This document shows positions 1 to 5,705 of a stretch of DNA of 8,127 bases, in pieces (position 1 is the stretch's first letter; each line of letters opens with the position of its first letter). A program made the translations under genes and the position numbers. Source of the DNA: Methanomicrobiaceae archaeon UBA436 (GTDB lineage: Archaea; Halobacteriota; Methanomicrobia; Methanomicrobiales; Methanoculleaceae); NCBI GenBank assembly GCA_002497965.1, contig DAFR01000048.1:5513-13639 (forward strand). The letters run 5' to 3'. The notes beneath the pieces were generated by a model. That model was not told the origin of the DNA. It ran no database searches and worked only from the letters and a program-made list of their open reading frames with translations.

Positions 1-272
1 CCCCCTCGATACAGTGCCATGGAGGAAGACAGGACTTCGATTATCGGTAAACCTTCATGAGATCTATGTTTCGTCCCCCGATACGGCCACCGGGTCAATT
101 GCCGCACACTGCCTGCCGGCTGCCCGCCGGGCGGCCCTGGATGGATAGATCCGGGGGCGCCTCAAACGATCCCGAAAGCGCCTGATTGCTCTCGCGTCAG
201 GCAACTCCCGCTACCGCAACCACTCAAAACTGCCCGCCGGCAAGAATCAGGTCAGGTAAAATGCTTCAACCC
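1..272. other. Non-coding stretch with GC-rich inverted repeats
   Basis: I see no reading frame here with recognisable protein content and no tRNA-like T-loop. Visible structure: an imperfect GC palindrome around 110-135 containing GCCCG-C-CGGGC at 122-132, a 6-bp hairpin GCCTGA/TCAGGC at 180-185 and 197-202, and the 11-mer CTGCCCGCCGG at 120-130 and again at 230-240. The short T-rich run on the minus strand near 255-263 (the aaaa at 258-261 on the plus strand) could help end transcription of the DUF126 gene, but it is weak. The gene that would lie to the left is outside the window. Confidence 0.5.
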
Positions 273-689
273 CTATCCGGTCTCCCCGTCCAGGCAGACC
301 TCCCCCGTATCCCCGTTCACCGTCACCTTCCTGCCAGGTGAGAGTTTGTAAAACTCCGGCGGCAGACGGTCGACCATCGGTATCCCGGCGATGATGGCGC
401 CGACCGCTATGATAGGTTCGGCCTCCTGGTTGATTATAGCGGCCGGTGCAACCCCGTTCTGCTTCAACGCGTAGATCACGTATGAGCCTACCGTCGATCC
501 CTTGCCGTAGGGGAAGACCAGCACCTTTCCGGTGACCGACTGACCCTCGAGCGGATGGCCGTGCTCAACCACTACGCCGGTCTCGGGGTCGACGCCGGAG
601 AGGAAGGATATGGGTTCAGGTGATACTAGGAGTTCTCCGGTTCCGCGACCCCTGGATATGCCTCTGCCCTGCATGATGACCTGCACCAC
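273..689 (-). CDS. Phosphomevalonate dehydratase small subunit (DUF126, aconitase X swivel domain)
   Basis: 138 aa, matching the usual length of the DUF126 family. In archaea the small (DUF126) and large (DUF521/AcnX) subunits together dehydrate (R)-5-phosphomevalonate to trans-anhydromevalonate 5-phosphate in the archaeal mevalonate pathway, which feeds isoprenoid lipid synthesis in the cytoplasm. The sequence shows the N-terminal GRGISRGRGTGE stretch, the Gly/Ser-rich GKGSTVGSY motif at residues 62-70 (the swivel-domain loop bearing the conserved serine region) and the Ala/Ile-rich IAVGAIIAGIPMVDR segment typical of the family. The start chosen is GTG at 689. An in-frame ATG at 674 (giving MQGRGISRG) is equally plausible, because homologues usually begin close to the GRGIS motif. 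A TATA-like sequence lies about 27 bp upstream of 689, so the mRNA may be leaderless. The large-subunit gene is not adjacent on either side within this window, and pan diverges from it. Identification is by motif recognition, with high confidence in the family. Confidence 0.9.
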   Translation of the reverse strand: MVQVIMQGRGISRGRGTGELLVSPEPISFLSGVDPETGVVVEHGHPLEGQSVTGKVLVFPYGKGSTVGSYVIYALKQNGVAPAAIINQEAEPIIAVGAIIAGIPMVDRLPPEFYKLSPGRKVTVNGDTGEVCLDGETG

Positions 690-700
690 AGTAATAATGT

Positions 701-708
701 AGGTGGAG
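701..708 (+). promoter_or_regulatory. Ribosome binding site for pan
   Basis: AGGTGGAG lies about 10 nt before the ATG at 719 and matches the archaeal 16S anti-SD. It supports 719 as the start over the in-frame ATG at 728. Confidence 0.65.
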
Positions 709-710
709 AC

Positions 711-722
711 TTAACTATATGA
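711..722 (-). promoter_or_regulatory. Candidate TATA box for the DUF126 gene
   Basis: Read on the minus strand, catatagttaa is AT-rich and centred near 716, about 27 bp upstream of the GTG at 689. That is the archaeal TATA-to-start distance expected for a leaderless transcript. It overlaps the first codons of the divergent pan gene, so the two promoters must be interleaved. This is inferred from spacing and composition only. Confidence 0.4.
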
Positions 723-1900
723 TTGACATGGACGAAACCATTGGCAACAGTTCCAGCAGCAGCAGTAACGAGCACGATATGCTCACACTCCAGATCCAGG
801 AGTTGAAGGCGCAGGTCCTGGACTACAAACTCAAGAACGAGTTGCTGGAAAAAGAAGTCAGGCAGCTCCGCAAAGAAAATGCTCAGCTAAAACGGGTGCC
901 GCTGTTTGTTGCCGCTGTGGTCGATGTGCTCGAGAACGGCGAAGTCTACCTCCGGCAGCAGGGTAACAACCAGGAATACCTCACGGTAGTCAACGATAAA
1001 CTACACAGCACCCTCAAACCCGGGATGAAGGTGGCGGTGAACAACACCCTCTCGATCGTCAAGATTATCGGAAACATATACGATGCGCGTGTCAGGGTCA
1101 TGGAGCTCGACGAGCAGCCAAACGTGACGTTTGACCAGATCGGAGGGCTGAGAGAGGAGATCGAGGAGGTCCGGGAAGCGGTTGAGTACCCGCTCACAAA
1201 ACCCGAGATCTACAAGCGTATAGGCGTTGAACCGCCAAAGGGCATCCTCCTCTACGGCCCACCCGGGACCGGGAAGACCCTGATCGCCAAGGCGGTTGCC
1301 CGCCAGTCCAAGGCGTGTTTCATCAGGATGTCGGGAAGCGAACTCGTCCACAAGTACATCGGTGAAGGCGCTCAGCTCGTGCGCGAACTTTTCACACTCG
1401 CCAGGGAGCGCGCTCCGGCCATCGTCTTCATCGACGAGATCGACGCTATAGGGAGCATGCGTACAAACGACGGCACCTCCGGCAGTGCCGAGGTCCAGCG
1501 GACGCTGATGCAACTCCTGGCCGAGATGGACGGCTTCGGGAACCGCGGCAACATCAGGATCATGGCGGCAACGAACCGGATCGATATGCTTGACCCCGCG
1601 CTCCTCCGCCCCGGGCGGTTTGACCGGATCATCGAGATCCCGCTCCCGGATGCCGAGGCGCGCATAGAGATCCTGAAGATCCACAGCGCAAAGATGACAC
1701 TCTCCCGGAACGTGGATCTGCCCGTTGTTGCGGAACTCGCCGGAAAAACCACCGGTGCAGATCTGCAGGCGATCTGCCGGGAGGCCGGGATGATGGCAAT
1801 CCGGCGGAACGCCGACGCCGTCGGCCAGGAAGATTTCATCGCGGCTATCCGGAAAGTGAAGCGCGAGGCGCCAGCGCCAGACTCCCGGATGTACATCTAA
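719..1900 (+). CDS. pan: Proteasome-activating nucleotidase (PAN), AAA+ ATPase
   Basis: 393 aa. PAN forms a hexameric ring that unfolds proteins with ATP and feeds them into the archaeal 20S proteasome. Domains in order: a Ser-rich leader (residues 11-16), an N-terminal coiled coil (about 20-62, heptad-like Leu/Lys/Glu content), an OB-fold (about 63-125), then the AAA+ module. Walker A GPPGTGKT is at 180-187, the pore-loop KYIGEG at 212-217 (aromatic-hydrophobic-Gly), Walker B IVFIDEID at 235-242, sensor 1 MAATNR at 282-287, and the RPGRFDR arginine-finger segment at 297-303. The C-terminus ends Met-Tyr-Ile, fitting the HbYX motif (hydrophobic-Tyr-any) that docks in the 20S alpha-ring and opens its gate. 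The gene is intact and appears monocistronic: upstream is the divergent DUF126 gene, and a T-run follows the stop. FtsH and p97-type ATPases were considered, but there are no membrane segments and only one AAA domain. Confidence 0.97.
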   Translation: MIDMDETIGNSSSSSSNEHDMLTLQIQELKAQVLDYKLKNELLEKEVRQLRKENAQLKRVPLFVAAVVDVLENGEVYLRQQGNNQEYLTVVNDKLHSTLKPGMKVAVNNTLSIVKIIGNIYDARVRVMELDEQPNVTFDQIGGLREEIEEVREAVEYPLTKPEIYKRIGVEPPKGILLYGPPGTGKTLIAKAVARQSKACFIRMSGSELVHKYIGEGAQLVRELFTLARERAPAIVFIDEIDAIGSMRTNDGTSGSAEVQRTLMQLLAEMDGFGNRGNIRIMAATNRIDMLDPALLRPGRFDRIIEIPLPDAEARIEILKIHSAKMTLSRNVDLPVVAELAGKTTGADLQAICREAGMMAIRRNADAVGQEDFIAAIRKVKREAPAPDSRMYI

Positions 1901-1910
1901 TGTGGGCCAT

Positions 1911-1925
1911 CCCCCCCATTTTTTC
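1911..1925 (+). terminator. Probable pan transcription terminator (C-tract then T-run)
   Basis: A run of seven C is followed by ATTTTTT (T at 1919-1924), 10-25 nt after the pan stop codon. Archaeal termination commonly uses such T-tracts without a strong hairpin. Confidence 0.45.
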
Positions 1926-1951
1926 ACCCCACTAGTCTAGCCGGCGTGTGA

Positions 1952-2017
1952 TTTATCCTGCTGGGGTGAAGTAGGCGGAGCGGGAAGTTCCCGCCCGGAA
2001 GGTGCGGGGTAGTTCAC
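1952..2017 (-). repeat. Short copy of a two-ended structured repeat element
   Basis: On the minus strand this begins GTGAACTACCCCGC (2017 to 2004). A hairpin follows: stem CCCGC, one bulged A, CC, loop TTCC, GG, GCGGG (2008 to 1990). It ends with TTCCCGCTCCGC (1986 to 1975), four bases, TTCACCCC (1970 to 1963) and a GCAGGATAAA tail. Both ends match the longer copy at 7641-7816, with the same hairpin architecture including the single bulged base, but about 110 nt of the middle is absent here. The pattern fits a miniature or internally deleted member of a dispersed element. The hairpin resembles those I associate with IS200/IS605-type elements and the omega-RNA/HEARO family; that link is from memory and unproven. 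No transposase gene is present nearby. Confidence 0.6.
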
Positions 2018-2051
2018 CGCGCTCGATGCAATGGTCCAGTCGTAATGGAAA

Positions 2052-2113
2052 GTGGTATCCACCACCACACGAGGGCTGCTGCGTGGTAGAAGGCTTATCT
2101 CCACGGCAGATAA
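2052..2113 (+). promoter_or_regulatory. Inverted repeats and AT-rich box upstream of the ACT-hom operon
   Basis: Short dyads precede the operon: GTGGT/ACCAC at 2052-2056 and 2061-2065, and TTATCT/AGATAA at 2095-2100 and 2108-2113 separated by 7 nt. The second is AT-rich and the likeliest place for a TATA element or operator, being 23-41 bp before the chosen start. No clear consensus TATA box can be named. Confidence 0.3.
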
Positions 2114-2123
2114 ACAATTCATC

Positions 2124-2129
2124 AGGTGG
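2124..2129 (+). promoter_or_regulatory. Shine-Dalgarno site that favours a TTG start for the ACT gene
   Basis: AGGTGG sits 6 nt before the TTG at 2136 and 18 nt before the ATG at 2148. Only the TTG has normal spacing, so it decides the start. Confidence 0.55.
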
Positions 2130-2135
2130 TTTTTT

Positions 2136-2636
2136 TTGCGGGTATCCATGAAACTCGAGATGAAAGACCAGCCTGGCCAGCTGGTCGCAGCCCTGCAGCC
2201 GATCTCAGCAGTCGGCGGAAACATCATCGCGGTCATTCACCAGAGAGAACCCCACGCGGCTACAGAGGTGCTTGATGTACAGATCGTGCTGGAACTTCCG
2301 GAGGGGCGCCTCGAGAAGCTTCTTGCCCTGCTAAGGCAGCAGGGTGTCAAAGTCGTGCGTATAGGGGAAGAACGCCTCCTCTACGAGTGTACGCTGATCA
2401 TGATCGGGCATCTGATGCACACGGACATATCCGACACGGTCGACCAGATCGACACAACAGGTTCGGCCGAGGTGACGGAACTCTCGCTTGTCATGCCGGC
2501 GATCGACTCACCATCGTCTGCGCGCATCACCATCCGTTCAACAACCCGGACGGAGATGGAGAGGGCAATCCGGATCCTGCGCAGGGTCGCGGAGCAGAAG
2601 AACATTCTCATAATCGAGCCTCTGGAGAGCGTATGA
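2136..2636 (+). CDS. Stand-alone ACT-domain protein, probable regulator of homoserine dehydrogenase
   Basis: 166 aa from a TTG start chosen because of its well-spaced AGGTGG; the alternative is ATG at 2148 (162 aa). The N-terminal ~75 residues have the ACT pattern: a beta strand, then the D-x-PG-x-L turn (DQPGQL), a helix and VGGNI, which typically bind an amino-acid effector at a dimer interface. The second half (from ECTLIMIGHLM to IIEPLE) again fits a beta-alpha-beta-beta-alpha-beta order, suggesting a degenerate second ACT-like fold. There is no catalytic domain. The stop overlaps the hom start as ATGA, so the two are translationally coupled. Larger homoserine dehydrogenases carry a C-terminal ACT domain for threonine feedback, but the hom product here lacks one. 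I infer that this protein supplies the sensing function in trans. Effector identity is unknown. Confidence 0.85.
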   Translation: MRVSMKLEMKDQPGQLVAALQPISAVGGNIIAVIHQREPHAATEVLDVQIVLELPEGRLEKLLALLRQQGVKVVRIGEERLLYECTLIMIGHLMHTDISDTVDQIDTTGSAEVTELSLVMPAIDSPSSARITIRSTTRTEMERAIRILRRVAEQKNILIIEPLESV

Positions 2637-3622
2637 TACGGATCGCCATACTCGGCTTCGGGTCCGTCGGTCGCGGCATAGCCCGTGCGATACTTGCAAA
2701 AAACCTTGATATCCTTGTCACCGGTCTTGCTGACTCACGAAGTGGAATAATCGATCCTGCCGGGATCGACATTGAAGCAGCACTTGCCCGAAAGGAAGAG
2801 GGTGCTCCATGTGGCAGTCCGGATATTCGGCCGATCGATGTGGTGACCGGGGCAGACTATGATATCCTGGTAGAGGTGACACCTACAAACGTGGAGAACG
2901 GTGGGCCTGCACTCAACCATATCCGGACGGCTTTGCAGCGGAAGAAACACGTTGTCACATCAAATAAGGGCCCAATCGCACTCGCATACCCGGAACTGCG
3001 AGCGCTTGCCGAGGAGAATGGCGTCACCCTCAGGTACGAGGCAACGGTCTGCGGTGCGATCCCGCTCATACATGCCATGCAGGAAGGGCTTGCCGGCAAC
3101 ACCATCTCCCGGCTCTACGGAGTATTTAACGGCACCTGCAACTACATCCTCACCCGGATGGCTGCAGAAGGTCTCACCTACGCACAGGCTCTGGCCGAAG
3201 CCCGTGAACTCGGGTATGCAGAGGCAGACCCCACATACGATGTTGAAGGGATCGACGCGGCGATCAAACTGGTAATCCTGGCAAACACCGTCCTCGATAT
3301 GCAGACCACGCTTGATAGAGTGGATAGGACGGGAATATCTCTTCTGACGCCCGAGGCCCTCCACCTGGCAGAAGAGCAGGACTGTACCATCCGGCTGATA
3401 GGTGAGATCGTCCCGGCGGCTGGAGTGCTTCGTGTATCGCCACGTATAATCACCAAGACGCACCCGCTCGTCGTCGAGGGAACACTCAACGCCGTTACGG
3501 TGGAGACGGATCTCGCCGGTGACCTCACGTTCATCGGCAAGGGCGCGGGCTCCATCGAGACCGCCAGTGCTGTGATCGGCGATATACTCTACATCCGTGA
3601 CAGGTATGTCCAGGGTTCTTGA
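2633..3622 (+). CDS. hom: Homoserine dehydrogenase, short form without ACT domain
   Basis: 329 aa, ATG at 2633 with GGAG 5 nt upstream (2624-2627). The enzyme reduces aspartate 4-semialdehyde to homoserine with NAD(P)H, the branch point to threonine and methionine; it is cytoplasmic. The N-terminal Rossmann motif GFGSVG is at residues 8-13. The conserved NKGPIA (Lys112) follows, then NGTCNYIL (166-173) and EADPTYDVEGIDAAIK (197-212). Asp208 and Lys212 align by spacing with the catalytic Asp/Lys pair known from yeast homoserine dehydrogenase. The length matches monofunctional short enzymes; the C-terminal ACT domain of bacterial ~430-aa forms is missing. The upstream ACT gene overlaps by 4 nt and the downstream HTH gene starts inside the last codons, so the three form one operon. 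A protein frame continues upstream of the ATG, but it overlaps the ACT gene and has no family similarity. Confidence 0.96.
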   Translation: MIRIAILGFGSVGRGIARAILAKNLDILVTGLADSRSGIIDPAGIDIEAALARKEEGAPCGSPDIRPIDVVTGADYDILVEVTPTNVENGGPALNHIRTALQRKKHVVTSNKGPIALAYPELRALAEENGVTLRYEATVCGAIPLIHAMQEGLAGNTISRLYGVFNGTCNYILTRMAAEGLTYAQALAEARELGYAEADPTYDVEGIDAAIKLVILANTVLDMQTTLDRVDRTGISLLTPEALHLAEEQDCTIRLIGEIVPAAGVLRVSPRIITKTHPLVVEGTLNAVTVETDLAGDLTFIGKGAGSIETASAVIGDILYIRDRYVQGS

Positions 3623-4736
3623 GCGGAGAAAGCAACTGATGCGACTGATGCGTCAGGCAACGCTGGATAACGGTTACTTCACGGTCGCCGGTATCGCTGA
3701 AGCAACCGGCATCCCCCGGAGCACCATCCAGGACTGGGTCAACCGTCTCGTCGAGGAGGGCTGCGTCGCTCTGCTGGAAGAGCAGCGGGGTCGGCACGCT
3801 GCGCGGTATGTGGCGAGCAGCGTGATGCCGGAGAGCGCTTGCCGCCGGGTATTCACCACGATTGATGGCGAGGAGGTCGAGATCTATCACGAGTGCATGA
3901 GCGGTGGGTGCGCTGCGTTCTGCGAATTCCATCACGCCCGCGCGGGTGGTGCTCTCCAGTCTGTCTGGCGAGACGGGACGCTGCTCCGTGAGCGGGCGCA
4001 CCTCGGACGGCAGGAGGTCGCTGTGGGTCTTGACCCTGCGCCGGCAGTGGGGATTGTCGGCGTCTTCCACGAAGATGGCTGTATCCGTCAGCAGATCAGG
4101 TGTATCGGCGGCCCGGCTTACTCTCTCACCGATATGATGTCCTTTGCAGAGGGTGTGTGTGGCGTAACTGTCCACCGCGAGGGGCCTCTGGTCGAGGGAG
4201 AGGTGGTCACCCGGGCGCTTGCTTACGTCGCTATCGGTATCGATGACACCGATACTGCCACGGAGGGCGCAACCTTCGCCCTGGCCCTCGCCCTCCTTCA
4301 ACATCTCACGAAACTCGATGGCGTCATGCCGATCGGTCACCGCGTCGCGATGCTTAACCCCCACCTCGAGCCCAGGACTGCCGGAAACTCCTGCAGTTGC
4401 ATCGAGGTTGCGGTGGAACCCTCAATGATCCCTCGGATAGAGGAGGCCGCGGTGCGGTTTGTCGCCGGGGAGGCGGCGTCCCCAGAGTGGGGAATCGCTC
4501 TCCGGGAGGGATTTGGGGTACCTCGTGACCTCCGCGCTTACGGTAAGGGCGCAAGAGAGGCGGTGATCGAGCGGGAGGAGGCCGAGGACACCGCCAGGCG
4601 GTTCGGGGTGCACCTCCACGGTGGGCGTGGTGTTATAGGGGCGCTCGCGGCGGTCTCGCTCATCGGTCTCCCGCACGAGGTGCTGCTCGATCCGGGAATG
4701 GACGTCTGCACAGACTGGGATCCAGAGCACCAGTGA
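3606..4736 (+). CDS. Helix-turn-helix protein fused to a TiaS/Mmp11-like domain, function unknown
   Basis: 376 aa from the ATG at 3606; GTG at 3597 (379 aa) is possible, and neither has a clear SD, consistent with coupling to hom (17-nt overlap). Residues ~5-75 form a winged-helix/HTH (FTVAGIAEATGIPRSTIQDW). A Cys/His cluster follows: HEC-x4-C-x3-C-EFHH, Cys97, 102 and 106. It could bind metal. From about 205 on it resembles the catalytic and ferredoxin-like parts of TiaS (tRNA-Ile2 agmatinylcytidine synthetase) and methanogenesis marker protein 11: GIDDTDT with Asp213-Asp214-Thr215-Asp216-Thr217 (the nucleotide/metal-binding signature), LNPHLEPRTAGNS, and GRGVIGAL near 340-347. The C-terminal OB-fold and zinc ribbon of genuine TiaS are missing, so tRNA modification is unlikely. 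Operon context suggests a regulator linked to aspartate-family amino-acid synthesis, using an ATP-binding ligand domain. That role is inference; the HTH plus DDTD combination is what the sequence shows. Confidence 0.82.
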   Translation: MSRVLERRKQLMRLMRQATLDNGYFTVAGIAEATGIPRSTIQDWVNRLVEEGCVALLEEQRGRHAARYVASSVMPESACRRVFTTIDGEEVEIYHECMSGGCAAFCEFHHARAGGALQSVWRDGTLLRERAHLGRQEVAVGLDPAPAVGIVGVFHEDGCIRQQIRCIGGPAYSLTDMMSFAEGVCGVTVHREGPLVEGEVVTRALAYVAIGIDDTDTATEGATFALALALLQHLTKLDGVMPIGHRVAMLNPHLEPRTAGNSCSCIEVAVEPSMIPRIEEAAVRFVAGEAASPEWGIALREGFGVPRDLRAYGKGAREAVIEREEAEDTARRFGVHLHGGRGVIGALAAVSLIGLPHEVLLDPGMDVCTDWDPEHQ

Positions 4737-4787
4737 GTCTCAATTTCGCCCATGACGGCATAGTTCGATCCCCGATCCTCGCGTTTT

Positions 4788-4814
4788 ATCTCTCCCTTGC
4801 CTGAGAGATCTCAG
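4788..4814. promoter_or_regulatory. Overlapping inverted repeats upstream of the DUF2284 promoter
   Basis: ATCTCTC (4788-4794) pairs perfectly with GAGAGAT (4803-4809) across 8 nt. CTGAGA (4801-4806) pairs with TCTCAG (4809-4814). They end 19 bp before the TATA box of the next gene, so they may be an operator. A terminator role for the preceding operon, together with the TTTTAT at 4784-4789, is the alternative. Confidence 0.4.
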
Positions 4815-4832
4815 ACCCGGTTCTCAAGTAAC

Positions 4833-4841
4833 CTATAAATA
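4833..4841 (+). promoter_or_regulatory. TATA box for the DUF2284 gene
   Basis: CTATAAATA is a good archaeal TATA box, preceded by a purine-rich BRE-like stretch (caagtaac). Expected transcription start is near 4862, giving a leader of about 20 nt before the GTG at 4881. Confidence 0.65.
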
Positions 4842-4880
4842 GTGGGATATGGATGATACACATCATCGAGGCGAGGAGAC

Positions 4881-5528
4881 GTGCGGGTCGAACTGGAGGA
4901 GGAGATCGAGAAACTTTCATCCCTGGCGCGAGAGCGGGGGGCGGAGCCGCGGCGGATAGCGGCCCACGAGATCGTGGTCGCAGAGTGGGTGCGGTTCAAG
5001 TGCCGCTACGGCTGCAAGGGTTACGGGAAGCATATGTCCTGTCCGCCATATGCTCCCGCACCCGCCGAGACGCGGCAGATGATCGGTGAGTACAGCACCG
5101 GACTGCTCCTCAAGTTTGAGGGTATACCGGGGCATCCCGACCTCAAACCTGAAGAGATACCGCTTGACTTTCACCCGTTCCTGCGCGACTTGATCCTGTG
5201 GGTGAACTCAACGGTGCATTTCCTGGAGAAGACGGCTTTCTACGATGATTTCCCGAAGGCCTTCGGGTTCGGTGGATACCCCTGCATATACTGCGAACAC
5301 CTCCACTGTGTCGCAGAGGAAGGGGAGGGTGTTGTTGACGAGAGCATCCGCAGGCTCTGCCGGCACATGGACCTCGTCCGGCCGAGCATGGAGGCTGCCG
5401 GGATAGACGTCTTTTCCACCGCCAGAAGGGCAGGCTGGGATATCCATATAGTCCCGTGCAGGAACCTTGAGTACGGCAAGATCGAGCACGGCAACATCAG
5501 ATCCGTTGGGCTCGTCCTCATCGAGTGA
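4881..5528 (+). CDS. DUF2284 family cysteine-rich, predicted metal-binding protein
   Basis: 215 aa, GTG start; GAGGCG (4868-4873) gives SD-like spacing, and an in-frame TGA at 4854 rules out longer starts. Two cysteine groups are visible. The first is C41-x3-C45-x8-C54 followed by PP, in the pattern KCRYGCKGYGKHMSCPPYAP. The second is PC-IY-C-EHLH-C at Cys135, 138 and 143. Cys165 and Cys193 are further candidates. The first motif is the DUF2284 hallmark and suggests iron-sulfur or other metal binding. No signal peptide or membrane segment is seen, so it is probably cytoplasmic. The biochemical function of the family is unknown to me; it is common in anaerobes including methanogens. It has its own promoter and stands alone, convergent with ino1, so context gives little. 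Confidence 0.87.
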   Translation: MRVELEEEIEKLSSLARERGAEPRRIAAHEIVVAEWVRFKCRYGCKGYGKHMSCPPYAPAPAETRQMIGEYSTGLLLKFEGIPGHPDLKPEEIPLDFHPFLRDLILWVNSTVHFLEKTAFYDDFPKAFGFGGYPCIYCEHLHCVAEEGEGVVDESIRRLCRHMDLVRPSMEAAGIDVFSTARRAGWDIHIVPCRNLEYGKIEHGNIRSVGLVLIE

Positions 5529-5705
5529 GGCACCTGGAATCCCCTCTTCTTTCGTTCATCCGCTGAGGTGTGGTTTTCTCCATCGAGACTGTGTCAGGAT
5601 GGAGATCTCCACCCCCTGGCATGGCTCTCCGTGGGGCAACCGCCAAGACAGTTGCACGGCCCCCCGGGAGGTGGAGTGGTCGATGAAGGGACGTTCTCCA
5701 GGGTT
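5529..5705. other. Convergent intergenic region with inverted repeats, possible bidirectional terminator
   Basis: This separates two converging genes. It contains a pyrimidine-rich run just after the DUF2284 stop (ccctcttctttcgttc, about 5541-5556), the dyad CTCCATC (5578-5584)/GATGGAG (5598-5604) with a 13-nt spacer, and the overlapping 10-bp palindrome GGAGATCTCC (5601-5610). No gene-like coding is seen. Termination in both directions is the simplest role. Confidence 0.35.

Noticed and set aside
203..232. A third partial copy of the repeat element's right end (TCCCGCT-a-CCGC then TCA)
   Set aside because: It needs an insertion, lacks the GTGAACTACC left end, and similarity at this level is expected by chance in GC-rich DNA. 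The downstream tail also diverges.
1001..1927. Long antisense open frame across pan (308 codons)
   Set aside because: It lies opposite a clearly identified AAA+ ATPase, its translation is low-complexity in character with no family features, and long antisense frames are common in GC-rich genomes.
2387..2632. N-terminal extension of homoserine dehydrogenase upstream of 2633
   Set aside because: The extension overlaps the ACT gene in another frame and has no resemblance to dehydrogenases. The Rossmann strand begins right at the ATG at 2633, which has an SD.
3531..4364. Long antisense open frame across the HTH-TiaS-like gene
   Set aside because: The plus strand has recognisable motifs and operon coupling. 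The antisense product has no recognisable domain and no SD.
3606..4736. Annotation of the HTH-DDTD protein as tiaS (tRNA-Ile2 agmatinylcytidine synthetase)
   Set aside because: It lacks the OB-fold and zinc ribbon needed for tRNA binding and carries an HTH instead, so the tiaS symbol would be misleading.
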